From Gracilaria gracilis (Eukaryota; Rhodophyta; Florideophyceae; Gracilariales; Gracilariaceae): a DNA stretch of 64,000 nt. The translations under genes and the position numbers were made by a program. Below the pieces are notes generated by a model that was not told the DNA's origin, searched no databases, and was given only the letters and a program-made list of their open reading frames with translations. This document shows, one piece after another, positions 33,124-43,960 of the stretch (the first letter of the stretch is position 1; each line of letters starts with the position of its first letter). The stretch is taken from the NCBI GenBank assembly GCA_030374805.1, contig JARGSG010000145.1, positions 1 to 64,000 of the forward strand, given 5' to 3'.

Positions 33124-34569
33124 ATGGAGATGCGTCGAGAAGTGGAGGTCTCTGAGCGGGGGCGCATCTTGAAATCAGTAGCCAACAGAGCCTCCAGTTC
33201 GAAAAACAATGCGAACAGACCACCACAGTTCCGTCTCAAATTGGAAAGGGGTCGCAAAGCCTCTGTTCATGCAGACTATACGGTAGTGGTTCGAAACGTT
33301 CCGGCCAAGTCGAGGACGCAGATGGCTATGTCGTAAAGCGATCGTCTTCGTAATAAGTGAGCAGATCGACTGATATCAAAACATAGTTCACAGTTCTACC
33401 CACGGCGAAATCACAGGACCGGGTTTGTGTTTACATCATCGGCTTCCAGCGCAGTAGGAGCGGAGGATCTTCCTGTAGACTATAAAGGAAAAAACAGTTG
33501 GGGTATTGGTAGCTTCTTGTCAATCACACGAAGAGCAAGGGAAGAAAAAAAAGCCTACGAAATTGAACACGTCTCATAAAGGGCGCGCCCCTTGGGTGCA
33601 TCAAAGTACAAAGAAACCATCAAGAAAACGATGTATAAATGGAGCAGATCCAGGCCCGGCATCACTCTAGCCTATAATGTGGCCATTCATTTCGGTTTGT
33701 ACGATGACACCGAAGGTGTCGTGTGGTCAATTGACGAAATAATGTATGTTCCGAGTGATAGTTTCATCACATGTGAAAAAGGCGTGCGCGTGTACAAAGG
33801 CCTGGCGTACTACGCTCACAACCGAGATGAACCTCACTAGGGCTGGAGCCCACTGACCTTGGACAGCATCGAAGGACCAGGGCTTACTGCGGTCTTCGTG
33901 AGGCAAGGTATTTGAGACGGTCCACTACAATGTGAGGTACGCAAAGTGGGAAACCGAATTTCCCTTGCACCACCAAACACCTCACCGGCGGTGGGTGCAC
34001 TGGAACGCTATTGAGTTGCGCATCCAAAGAAACGAATCAGGATTTCAAGTCCAGGGCATCGACCACATTTCAAATGCACGAGGAAGTACCTGCTAGTTCA
34101 CGAGTAGATGATTGTCTCAAATACGAACCAGTTTTGCATGCAGGCTTCCATCATCAATGCGGCAGAGCGCATAATAGAAAAGTTTCTTACAAAGTGCATT
34201 TTACTCAATTCCACCGTGCCAGCGTTGATCAACCTCGCCGACATAGCGAGATGGTTGCAGCAAACTTTAAATGGTCCGAAATTGAACCAAGTGAAAGGAT
34301 TGCAATTAAGCACAGACAAACTCCAGTGATTTACTGAAAAAACAGACGGAGTATACTTAGTATGACTTCGCGCTAAGGGGTTTGACCACGTGGTATGCAT
34401 TGATGCAAAAAACGCGCAGATCTTCAAAACTGTAGAGCCCAATCCACTGGAACTGTCGTACGAAGCTTTGTGTGGCTGTGTTGGAGGAACGGGAGGAAAC
34501 GATACAGTGATGGAGCTACAAAAACTCGTCTTCACGAGACCATCCAAATCCATGTACACACGAATGTGA
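33124..34569 (+). pseudogene. 481-codon frame with nine internal stops; possible papain-like fold
   Basis: Starts at an ATG in a perfect ACCATGG context and keeps one phase to 34567-34569 without any indel that I can detect. Nine in-frame stops lie inside it (33334, 33358, 33577, 33838, 33913, 34012, 34105, 34327, 34363). The segments between stops read as protein; the N-terminal 70 residues are strongly basic. In the C-terminal third, QFCMQASIINAAE (a Cys followed by a helix) and, ~85 residues on, DGVYLV then FDHVVCID resemble the Cys and His/Asp regions of papain-like peptidases. That assignment is weak. At every stop a Gln or Arg codon (CAA, CAG, CGA) would be one C-to-T change away. Confidence 0.5.
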
Positions 34570-34639
34570 CACGACCAAAAGAGCTTGTAAAGAGCGCTAC
34601 AACTTTTTCCACAGATAGATTACTCCATATAATCTTGGC

Positions 34640-37600
34640 TCAGCAACGTGTCCCCGAAACTCTCATCACGCTCAGCAAAATACTTTGCATTATCGATCCA
34701 GTTCGCATAACATCATTCAACCTTCGGAACACCACAACATTCCGCTTCGTCAAGGCATCTGCGAGGTTATGACAGCCCTGCACCCACTGGAGGATCGAAA
34801 TATCTCCGGTTTCGAATGAGTCCCGGAGCCTAGCCACGGTAATGCAACGACGATTGTCTTTTCCCTTGTGTAGGGTGGTGATCGTCGAATACAGGCCCTC
34901 AGAGTTCACCGTCAAGATGAAAAGTAGACCTGTCTTAGTTCCATACACTCGTACCATTTTGGAAGACGTTAACGATCCTATATCGGCGGAGAGTGCTGTG
35001 CAATTCTTTTGGCTCCAATTGAGCTGAAGGACATACTGGCCTGCTTGGAACTAGCCCAGTCCAGCACGTGGTAGATAGGCACTCCACCCCCCCGCAGCCA
35101 TGAAAAGCCCAGACACAAAACCTGTTTGTCCATAAGAGCTTTTTCCTTGGCTGACATCCGAGAATGCAAGGTAGCGAGGAAGAACATCAAGAGAAGGCGG
35201 ACGACGGTACAAGATTTCTGGCTTATATGGCTGCAGCTCCCCCAGCATTTGGTTCGCGAGAATCAAGTCTGAGACCAACAACTTGGAAGTGCGTTGCTGC
35301 AAGTAACTCGCGACAAACGACGCTTTCGAGGTAGGACCACATGTGCGAGGAAGTTAAGAGAGGCAGTAAGCCCGAAGAACTCAGTTCGTTCAGCTCGGGT
35401 ACACGGTGAGTCGTAACATTTGCGACGCTGCCGGGTGATCGGTATTTTCTCGTTTTTTCCATGAACCCATTCATGTTCACTGAGATTGAGCCATCAACCT
35501 TTCGACTGATTCGCAGTGTGTCGAGAATGAGTTCGGGGGATGTCTCGAATTTACCAACTGTGAATCTCGTGCTTATGGCTCGATGAAAGCCTTGCAGGTC
35601 AGCTAAAGACCCACAGAGAAGCATATCATCAACGACTTTGGCAAATACCGGTCGTAACGAGCAGTCTTTGTGTCTCAAGTTAAAGAGTTGCCGGAGGCCT
35701 GGGATTGCTTTCACTTTATTCTTTTACAACCGCGTCTCCACCTCTACTTGCCATATGTGACCAGACTCTACAAGACCGTAGGTGGGTGCCAGGAGTTTCC
35801 ACACGTAACCTGGATTTGTCCATCCCTTCGGCGGAATCATGTATATATCCCTTCTAATTTCAACACCCTACAAGTATACCCCTTTCATTTCAAGTGCTGC
35901 AAGAGGTAGTCCGAGGGTTGCTGCAATAAACAAGACAGTCCAAATAGCCGGGAACTGGGCAGATGAGGAGTCCTTACGTATACCGTCCTTCTCTCTGTCC
36001 CTGTTTCTATAAGAAACTAATCGGCACTTAAGGGGAAGTGCTCCAAGCTCGCTATCATTTTTGAGATGGAAAAAGTGGTGAGATGACACTATATTCGCAT
36101 AGCGCGGAAGGGATGAGCGATGAACTTCCCGGTAGCGACCCTGGTACACATCTTTCTCCTTTGAAATGGCTTTATCCACAACCCATCTTGGTAGGAACTT
36201 CGTACCCAATTCAGATACTTGTTCCTTGCCCAGAACGTCTATCGCGTTCTTCAGAATTGTCTGCTCGGTAGAATGGAGTTGTGTGGCGGGATGATGTTTT
36301 TAACTGCAGCCGATCCGATATACGTATCAGGACGTGGAGGATCGTGTGGAGCGCCAATATCTCTCTCAGGGATATTTACAACCTTTGTCTTCTCACCGGC
36401 TAACAATGAGCACGCATTAGGATGATGAGACCATAACGAAAGTTCGTCGTTCAGAAGGAAGTCGATCGTACCCTTACGCGAATGGTTATGCTTCAAAGGT
36501 TGGAAGTTTTTGTTGAGGTTGTGGGAGAACTGATTCCTTAGCGACCTCATTACCTGTCTCATTCTCGACTTCGACAATTCCATGCGAGAGTGGAGCAGTA
36601 TAACCCATCTGGTCAAGTTCTGAAAGTAGAGCAGACTTGGGTACCAGTCGAACGTCTTCGTAAGCTGCACGAATGCTGGGGTCGTTGTGTTTTTCGTTTG
36701 AAGAGAGGAAGAGCGAATGTTTCTCTGCCTCTTGAACGAAACCAACCTTCCATGAACCAAACTTGGGTCCCCTCTTGAACCGCAGTTTGTCTTGTAAATT
36801 GAGCCTGTGAAAGGACATGGGAGCTTCGAGTCTTCTCCAGAGTATGTATTGCTCTTCTTTCCACCTGTTCTTGGTAGGCTTTGAGAAGCTCTTCGATACT
36901 ATGAGACTGTGAAAGTCCCATTACGTTTGGCGTATAACCTCGAACGGGTTCAAAGCTGCTCATCCTGCGGCCACCATACATGCAATTACTAAGGAAACTT
37001 GCACGGGAGAGAATCTCCACGTAGATGAACTGCGTTTTGTGTACCGTCGAGAAGTAGCTCGCATCCCGCAAGAGTCTCACAGCTACAAGTCTCACAATTT
37101 CGTTCTTGGACTCCATTATGCCCATTTCATTGTGCCTACGTGCAGGCCGTGGCTCAAAAGAGATGGAATGCCCATGCAGGAAATCCTTGAACGTTCCCTT
37201 ATCAAATTCGGGGTCAACAGAAAGTGAATCCGGAGGGCCATGAATATTTACCCAGTGTTGCTCGAAATCAGTCTTCACCTCACTCAGTTCTCTAGTCTCC
37301 AGAATAACGGCGACGGAGAATGCTGAGGAGATGTCGACCATATGTAGAATCGGCAAGTTCTCCATCTCAGAGATGGAAAAGAAGTCAATCTGAATATGTT
37401 TGTTGAACGGCACTAACAGTCGCCAAAACGACATTTTTCTCGAAGATTATGGTCTTCCAGTTGATCGACAGGTGGTGCGCTTTGTAGAAAAGGCCTGAAA
37501 GACTTGCTCAAGTACTGCAGTGAGGACGACAACAGGCCAACATATCTCACTCATGTCATCCACGGGCATGTGAGTAAAATTATGCAGTTGGGCAGCGAAT

Positions 37601-38863
37601 CGGTGACACACCTTGTGGTCTGAATACTTCTTCTTGAGTGAGGGTGCTGTATTTCTGGCAACTAAGCTGCGATAGGGCGCAAAATAGAAAGAAATGGATT
37701 CACTCGTGCTTGGTAGAACCCAAAACCCCGTGCGAATCGTGTCGTCTAGGTCAACCAAAATCCGTAAGCTATACGTCTGCAGCTGAAGATCCGAATCCGT
37801 CAGGACTCCTTTGGGTAACACAAGCAGCTTCTCTCCACCCAGCAGATTGCCTTCGTGAAGAAACCGATTTCCTACGAGTAATAAACCGTCTTTTTCTACC
37901 ATGTAGAACGGGAAAGTTGCTTTGCGCCTGTATACATCCGTTAAAGGAAGGTTCCAGACGGAAAAGGTGAGGCGAGCATCATCGCATTTGGTGCCGTAAT
38001 CATGGTAGAATAGTTCGCCGGAAGGAAGGCGAAGTTTGAAAGAGATCTCAAGGGCGGAAGAGATGCGTACAGCAGACTGTACTCCACCAACACTCAGAGG
38101 ACATCCGATATCTAAAACGGGATTCGGATTCCCACTTTCATTATCCGCATTGACCGCTCCATGACTTGTAATTAAGCCTTATTGGCTTTCAAAGGTGTGG
38201 AGTCTCTTTGAAAAAACTCTTCGGAAGACTAATTCTTCTGCAAGGTATCCTTCTCTAACCGGACCATCTTTTGGAGGTACGTCTCTTCATCTTTGTAAGG
38301 ACAATCCTTGGAGTTTCGGTAGTGCTGGGTGGAGCCGCAGTCTAAACAGAGACCCTAACTGGGATTCTGACGCTTCTTCGGGGGGCCCGAAGAGTCATCA
38401 TTACGGCTTGAAAACTGCCCAGCCCCTCTCTTCATCTTATTGCTCCTCTTATTACTGTGCAAAGATGAAGGCTCCGAAGACTGTTTTGGATCAGAAATAC
38501 TGACTCCAAAAGAGAGCAAGGCTTTGTGAACTCTTTGCTGTACCATGGCTTCAATTTGATTGTGAGAAACTCTGAAGAAGCCTGTTTGGTGGCGAAGGAC
38601 AGGGAATGTAAGACAGAAACGGCATCATCGAGGTGCAGTACCACCCGAGAAGCTGCAGGTTTAGCAATAGCCGTAATGTTCTCCGGGTTACTGTCTCCTT
38701 TTTGCTCTGGAACACGAGGCAGTGGTAGACCAAAAGAGTCGGACGCATCTTTAATCTTCCTGCGATAAGCCTGAAAGTGAGCCTGCATCTCATCCAAATT
38801 CTCTGGTATTTCCACCGGGCCTGAAGTTTCCATGAGCTGCTTTCTGTGCTCCAAAGCAGACAT
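34640..38863 (-). mobile_element. Copia-B, degraded second copia lineage
   Basis: Broken copia-type gag-pol read on the minus strand. Gag-like segments at 38355-38863. Protease site LDIGCP near 38110 (DIG in place of DTG or DSG), then the GNRFLHEGNLLGGEKL region. Integrase core at 36613-37434 with HIQIDFF (Asp), SVDPEF (Asp) and ARRHNEMGIMESKN (Glu). RT from 36209 (KCRLV, then LEMKGVYL in place of DIKGAYL) through KVVDDMLLCG (Asp pair) at 35223-35714. RNase H from 35300 (AFSDVSQGKSSYGQTG) to 34640 (NLADALTKRN). At least six frame changes. The protein type is clearly different from Copia-A. No LTR pair found at its ends. Confidence 0.82.
36613..37434 (-). pseudogene. Copia-B integrase segment
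   Basis: Longest intact piece of Copia-B (273 codons). The DDE triad residues are visible: Asp in QIDFF, Asp in VDPEF about 60 residues later, Glu in MESKN about 36 residues after that, matching retroviral-type integrase spacing. It overlaps other frames at its 3' end, where coding shifts into 36486-36818 and 36251-36760. Confidence 0.8.
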
Positions 38864-39211
38864 TCAACTCATCCTTGGCAACGAAAACATTTGTGCTCCT
38901 TCTGCTTCCATAAATAAAGAGAAAAGAGGCTGCTGGTTTATCAATCTAACCACTCTGGGAGATACAAGTCACTCAAACCATTCATTTCGTGCTCAAGTTT
39001 CAAATTTGTAGGATTTCCCCGTAAAACCACTGCATCTACCTATCAGCTCGATTATCCTCGCTTGGAACAGCCAAAACGTCAGCCGAGTTCTACGACATCT
39101 GGCCACTCTTCGTTACCCTTCTCTAACCCCGTACCAGATCCAGAGCAGCTACGTGCACACCAACCAGTCTACTAGCCAGAGCCGGTGCTTTTCACACCCC
39201 CTTACCTCTAA

Positions 39212-39513
39212 ATGAGTAATTCAAACTTGTCAATACCGCCTGGTGTTTCACCGGCAGTAGATCAGCCGTCTCCCCCGCCGCTTAATATCGCAATGGTAAA
39301 AAATCCAATCGACAATGATATATTTGAAAAATAGAATGAGCACCACGCGGCACTAAAAGCGCTGACCAAATCTAGTCTTAATGCGTTGGAGGGAGAAAAC
39401 TGTGGGTTAAAATCGCAAATAATGACTTGCAGCGAAAGTTGAAGAAGCTCAAGCAGCAATTGGCTGATTTTAAGCATTTTAGTATTTTGATTTCATCGCG
39501 TTTGGAAGAGTAA
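39212..39513 (+). pseudogene. Small coiled-coil protein remnant
   Basis: ATG at 39212 opens a 40-codon Pro/Ser-rich stretch (MSNSNLSIPPGVSPAVDQPS) that stops at TAG 39332-39334. The same phase continues (NEHHAALKALTKSSLNALEGE), then a one-base shift near 39420 leads into a heptad-like segment LQRKLKKLKQQLADFKHF and a terminal TAA at 39511-39513. Roughly 100 residues when read through. Likely a nuclear or DNA-binding accessory protein or a gag-like coiled coil; identity unknown. Confidence 0.45.
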
Positions 39514-41425
39514 ACGCCTGGCAATTAGGTTTTCTCAATAGAATGTGAGAGAGCATGCGCGAAAACATGTGGTTCCCATTTCACATGCACCTTTGTTAGA
39601 AAGCTCACTCTTTTTTTAATTGACCTAAAATGAACAAGCTATGTTGCTCAACACGCGCTTGTTAATGCGTAACCAAGGTGCCAGCCAGGACCGTGCGTAG
39701 CGTCAACAGTGTGCCAACAAGAGCGATCTGGGATAGATAATTTACGCCCCACGGCGTGAGTTGATATGTGGTTTTAGCGCCGCAAACATTAAAAAGTGCG
39801 CCGGCGGTAGCAAACCGAGTGACTGCTGACAGCCGCCGCCAACATAAAGTCACCCACAGAATGCAAATGGCAGCTCGCAGCTCTAGAGGTGTGCGATGCG
39901 TGCGCGTAATGCGCCGCAAGTTTCTCAACTGCCACGCCAGCTCGCGTCCTTGTTGCCCACACGTGAACCGTGTGGGAGAAATGGTGCAAATGATGACAAA
40001 CCCAAAGGCAGGGCGACAAGAACATAAACCGAAAGGGGCACAACAGAAATTTATCTCGAGAGTACCAGTCCAATACGCTGTGTAGCGGTAGTAGGCCAGA
40101 GTCCGTAGTAAACAAACAAAATGTGCAAACTAGCGACGACGAAGCTGAGACGTGTAGCAATCGTTAGCCACAGCACGTCCAAAACTATAGGTCTAGTGCT
40201 GGCAGAAACGGACACGAAATGACGACACAGAAGCAGAAGCTCCCTCTCGCAGGATCGAAGGTAGATCATCTGCAAGAAGCGACACCTCTAAAACCGACGC
40301 ACAAAACATACCCAAGCAACGAGTAGTGCTCTTCAGGCTCCTGTCTAAAAAGGGCGGGATCCCATGCCTCCAAGAAAAAGGTAAGGTTAAAGGGCGGAGG
40401 GGAAAACCACACAGAGAAAAGTAAGACCAAGTTTCCTGTAAAGAAAGATGGGGGGTCGTTGTCGAAGAAATAGTGGTCTGGCTAGAGTTGGTGAAGATGA
40501 GACCGCTCAGGCCCTGTTACACGCAATTAAGGCTTCAAAACTAGATTCCAAACGCATTTCTACTAACAATAACCAATGAGGTGCTTACTAGTGCAAAATA
40601 TCCCCCGTTTGTGCCACTTACCGCAGAGGCAGTGGCGCGTAGGTAGACAGAGGAGCTTCGGAGGACCATGCTTTGCATTCTGGTGCACAATGCGTAGAAA
40701 ACTAAAATATCCAGAAAATACCCAAGTAGAGAAACTTGTAGACTGACATATTGTGTCCAACTCGTGTACTGCACACGCTGCGCAGAAATTCATGCCATAC
40801 GCCACTCGCACAAACGGCATGAGCGCCGCCATGTTTGGCGTTGGAAAAAATTTAATAATAATAACGTGTTGTTATATCTACGCGCTGTTGCTCACCCCCT
40901 GAAACAGAAAAAGGAAAAGTTGGCCTTAGAGCGCTGCTGACGGCGAAACGCACAAAGGTTTTGTCAGTCACTATACTCTGTCTCGCTTTTTAAGCCATTT
41001 CCACGGTTTTCACTTTTCATGGAGAATAAACACACGTGGTATAGCTGTAATGTAACCATGGAAGCCTTTCAGGCTCAGCGCTCCAGACATACTAAGTTTC
41101 CCCTATCGCATGTATGTTGCATGTGACCATCTATAAAACAAGCCAGCTGTCAAGGTTCAGGCTCTTTACATACCACCCAGCAGAGCAAGCATACCATCTA
41201 CGCTCCCCACTGACAAGCAAGTGGTGTTGGCAAGCTGCGGCCTTAGATTTGGCTCCCGTCCCAAGCTGCTACCTGCGTTTAATCTTCTGGGGCAAACTGG
41301 TGCAATACTGGTGAGACTCTGTCTCCCTCCTTCCACATGTCTCGATCGTTTTTTGCTCCTTTGGCAATAGACCTTCCTCCGAACTTTGATTCGCAAACCT
41401 TACTAGTTCCTGCAAGCCCCAGCGC
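39514..41425. other. Unassigned, no gene seen
   Basis: No frame looks like protein. Contains a purine-rich stretch near 40380-40450 and a TAATAATAATAA run near 40850. A terminal inverted repeat for the hAT element to the right was looked for and not found. Confidence 0.4.
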
Positions 41426-43901
41426 ATGCAAATAAACCACTCCTGTTTTGCTCCCTCGGAGTCATTGGGGCAACAACAAAACAACCAAGTTAATCCTACT
41501 GCCGCTGGTGTGAAAGCGGGAGTATCAACGACTGAATGCGATGAGTCTTCTTCCAGCAATCTGCCCTCCGCCTCAGAGAGCAGAATCCGCAAATGTGGTC
41601 GTAAACGGAAGTGGTTCATGCAAGAACTCTTCCTATTCCGACTATTAGAAGATTCGATAAGGGAGAAAACTTGCTTGGCATGCAAAGAATGCCAGAAGCA
41701 GTTCGTCTCAATTACCCCGAATGCAACTTTGTTAGGGCAGCATTTGCTAAAATGTGAGTTCACCACCCCTGAAGCAAAGCGAAGGCTACTGCTGGAGCCA
41801 GCGCTCCAACGATACTACCGAGAAAAACTGGGGAAACGCAGAGTGCTTCGGAATCCCGCTCACCCCCTTGCACCCCGCGAAGAAGAAGCGTGTTTTACGC
41901 TTTGGTTCATCCGCAAGTACCGCGAAGCATGGTGCTTCGAATTCGCAGGAGAAGATTTCCATTTTCGGGGAATCAAACGTGACTGTACAAGATAGTCTAG
42001 ACTCGTACCCAAAACGCACCGAGCTCTTCAATCTCGTAACTAGATTTATTGTTAATCCCATGCTCCCATTCTCGCTATTAAGCCGCAAAGAAGGATTTCA
42101 TGAATTCTTCCAGATATGTCGCTTACTTAACTCGACATTTGTCTTGGAGGTTCCGACTGTATCGCAAATGTCCGATAAGCATGTCGAATCCTACTACCGA
42201 ACAATGCTGGATGGTGTAAAGGACGATCTTCGTTTTGGTCTTCGAAACGCTTTTGGTACCCTCATATTTGACGGTTGGACAGATATCAATAACAAAACCG
42301 TCGTAAATGTTCTTCCTTCAATAACTGGGACGGAGAAATCGAGACGAACGTTCTTACTCAGATCTATTTATTCGGGTTCCGAGAGTTGCACGTTGCAATA
42401 CTATGCCTGTATTGTTGCCGAAGCGATGGAGAACTTTGGTGACATTGATGGCGTATGTGGTGTTGTAAGTGATAATACTAGCTTTTGTTTGAAAGCCAAA
42501 CGGATTCTCGCAGAAGAGTTTGACCATTTGACTTCTTGTGAAGATCAAACGCATTTAGAAAACCTGCTCATGCAGGGTATTGGGCGACTTCCTTGCATAA
42601 ATGAACTATTATCGACTGTCGCCGATGTCATCACAGAACTGCGAACCCACCCAAAACTTTATTCTCGCTTCAAAAACTTGAAAGAAAAGCATAATTCTAT
42701 GCTAATGGATGCTGGGTACAGCGGAAAGACCCGAGATTATGACGTTTATGGACGAACCAAGGTATCCCGATACGCAGTTTTACCGACAAGGATGGCCACT
42801 ACACGTTTCGCTTCCTCCGAATCTATGGTTTGTTCCTTCACCAGAGCGAAAGAGGTCTTCAGGAAGCTTTTTGAATGCGAATGTTTACAATCGATTTTTT
42901 TGGGGCCCTCGCATGATACACAAACGTTTACTATTTGAGTCTACTTTTACGAATGATGCTCTTTTTGTGAAGTCTGCTGACATTATCTACATTCTCAGCC
43001 CGCTGCGTCCATATCTCCGTATATTTGATGACGAGTCCTCTGTTGTATCGGAGGTGTACATGGCTACACGCGAGCTTGTGCAAAAGCTTTGTGAACTCCC
43101 CGTGATTGAGTTTTTTTACTGACGTTCGGAAGGAAGAGGTGCTGAAGCTCTTCAAGGAGCGTGAAGAATTTTCTTCCAAGAGACGTTATTTGCCACGCTC
43201 CATGCATTATCTCAGTTATTTATTGGACGCGCGCAGCTACAGGGAAGATTTAAATGACTTCCGGGAGCACATCATTATTCACTTGGGTAAATCTGCGTGC
43301 TCGGCTGTGTTTCTTGCAGCAAAAAGAGAACCCCCTGTTGACGGTGTCGATAGGGCTCTTCGAAGAGTTCTCGTGTTTAAGGTTGAAATGGCAGTCATTT
43401 TCAAAGAACAAGAATGAGAACGAGCTGTTGTTTCTGTATGCAAACACTCCGATTGTTTATTGGATTCACTATAAACCGAAATCATCCCTTTTCCGCGAGT
43501 TCGCGCTTCGCATGCTTTGTGTAAGTCCTTGTTCTTCCAGCGTTGAGCAAAGTTTTAGCATGCAAGCGAAAATCCGAACGAGAGCCAGAAACTGTCTCCT
43601 CCTTCAATAAGTTCAGGAGATGATCTTCCGCTCTTTTAATCGTTTTCTATTTATTACCCAACAGGACAAGAAGGTGGAGGAACGAGAGTACGCTTTCGTA
43701 AATCGCAGTGCTCACGAACTTTCTAGTGATGCAAATCATGCTCCAAATACTTTAAGGGCCTCCTGAATGGATCTCAGCGATGATGTCGATGCCGACGCAG
43801 ACGCAGAAAAACCGGCGTAAGAGTATGATTGGGAAGATATAATGGCTGCCCAGGTACAGGTGCCAATAATCGACGAGATTACGGTTGTAACCGAAGTGTA
43901 G
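41426..43901 (+). pseudogene. hAT-family transposase, decayed
   Basis: Cut-and-paste DNA transposase of the hAT superfamily. The N-terminal part (41426-41760) has a BED-type zinc finger (CKEC ... HLLKC). The body at 41990-42940 has FGTLIFDGWTD, typical of hAT and DUF659 proteins with the first Asp, GVVSDNTSFCLKAKR (second Asp region), ELRTHPKLYSRFK, and TRFASSESM, equivalent to the TRW-motif region. The C-terminal dimerisation domain is near 43440-43610 (VYWIHY, SVEQSFSMQAK, RARN). The frame continues past TAA 43608, TGA 43764 and TAA 43818 to TAG 43899 with an acidic tail (DLSDDVDADADAE, EYDWEDIMA). At least four frameshifts. Not functional. Confidence 0.85.
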
Positions 43902-43960
43902 CCTATATTAACCTCACCCAGATAGCTCGAGATGTAACGCTGTAGCCCAACTCACTGCCC

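Noticed and set aside
33124..34569. Reassigned stop codons (all three stops read as amino acids)
   Set aside because: LINE and copia frames in the same window end at TAA or TGA followed by proper UTR or LTR signals, so the standard code is simpler.
39662..40275. Minus-strand hydrophobic Cys/Leu-rich ORFs near 39.7-40.2 kb
   Set aside because: Residue bias without a clear membrane topology, overlapping frames open on both strands.
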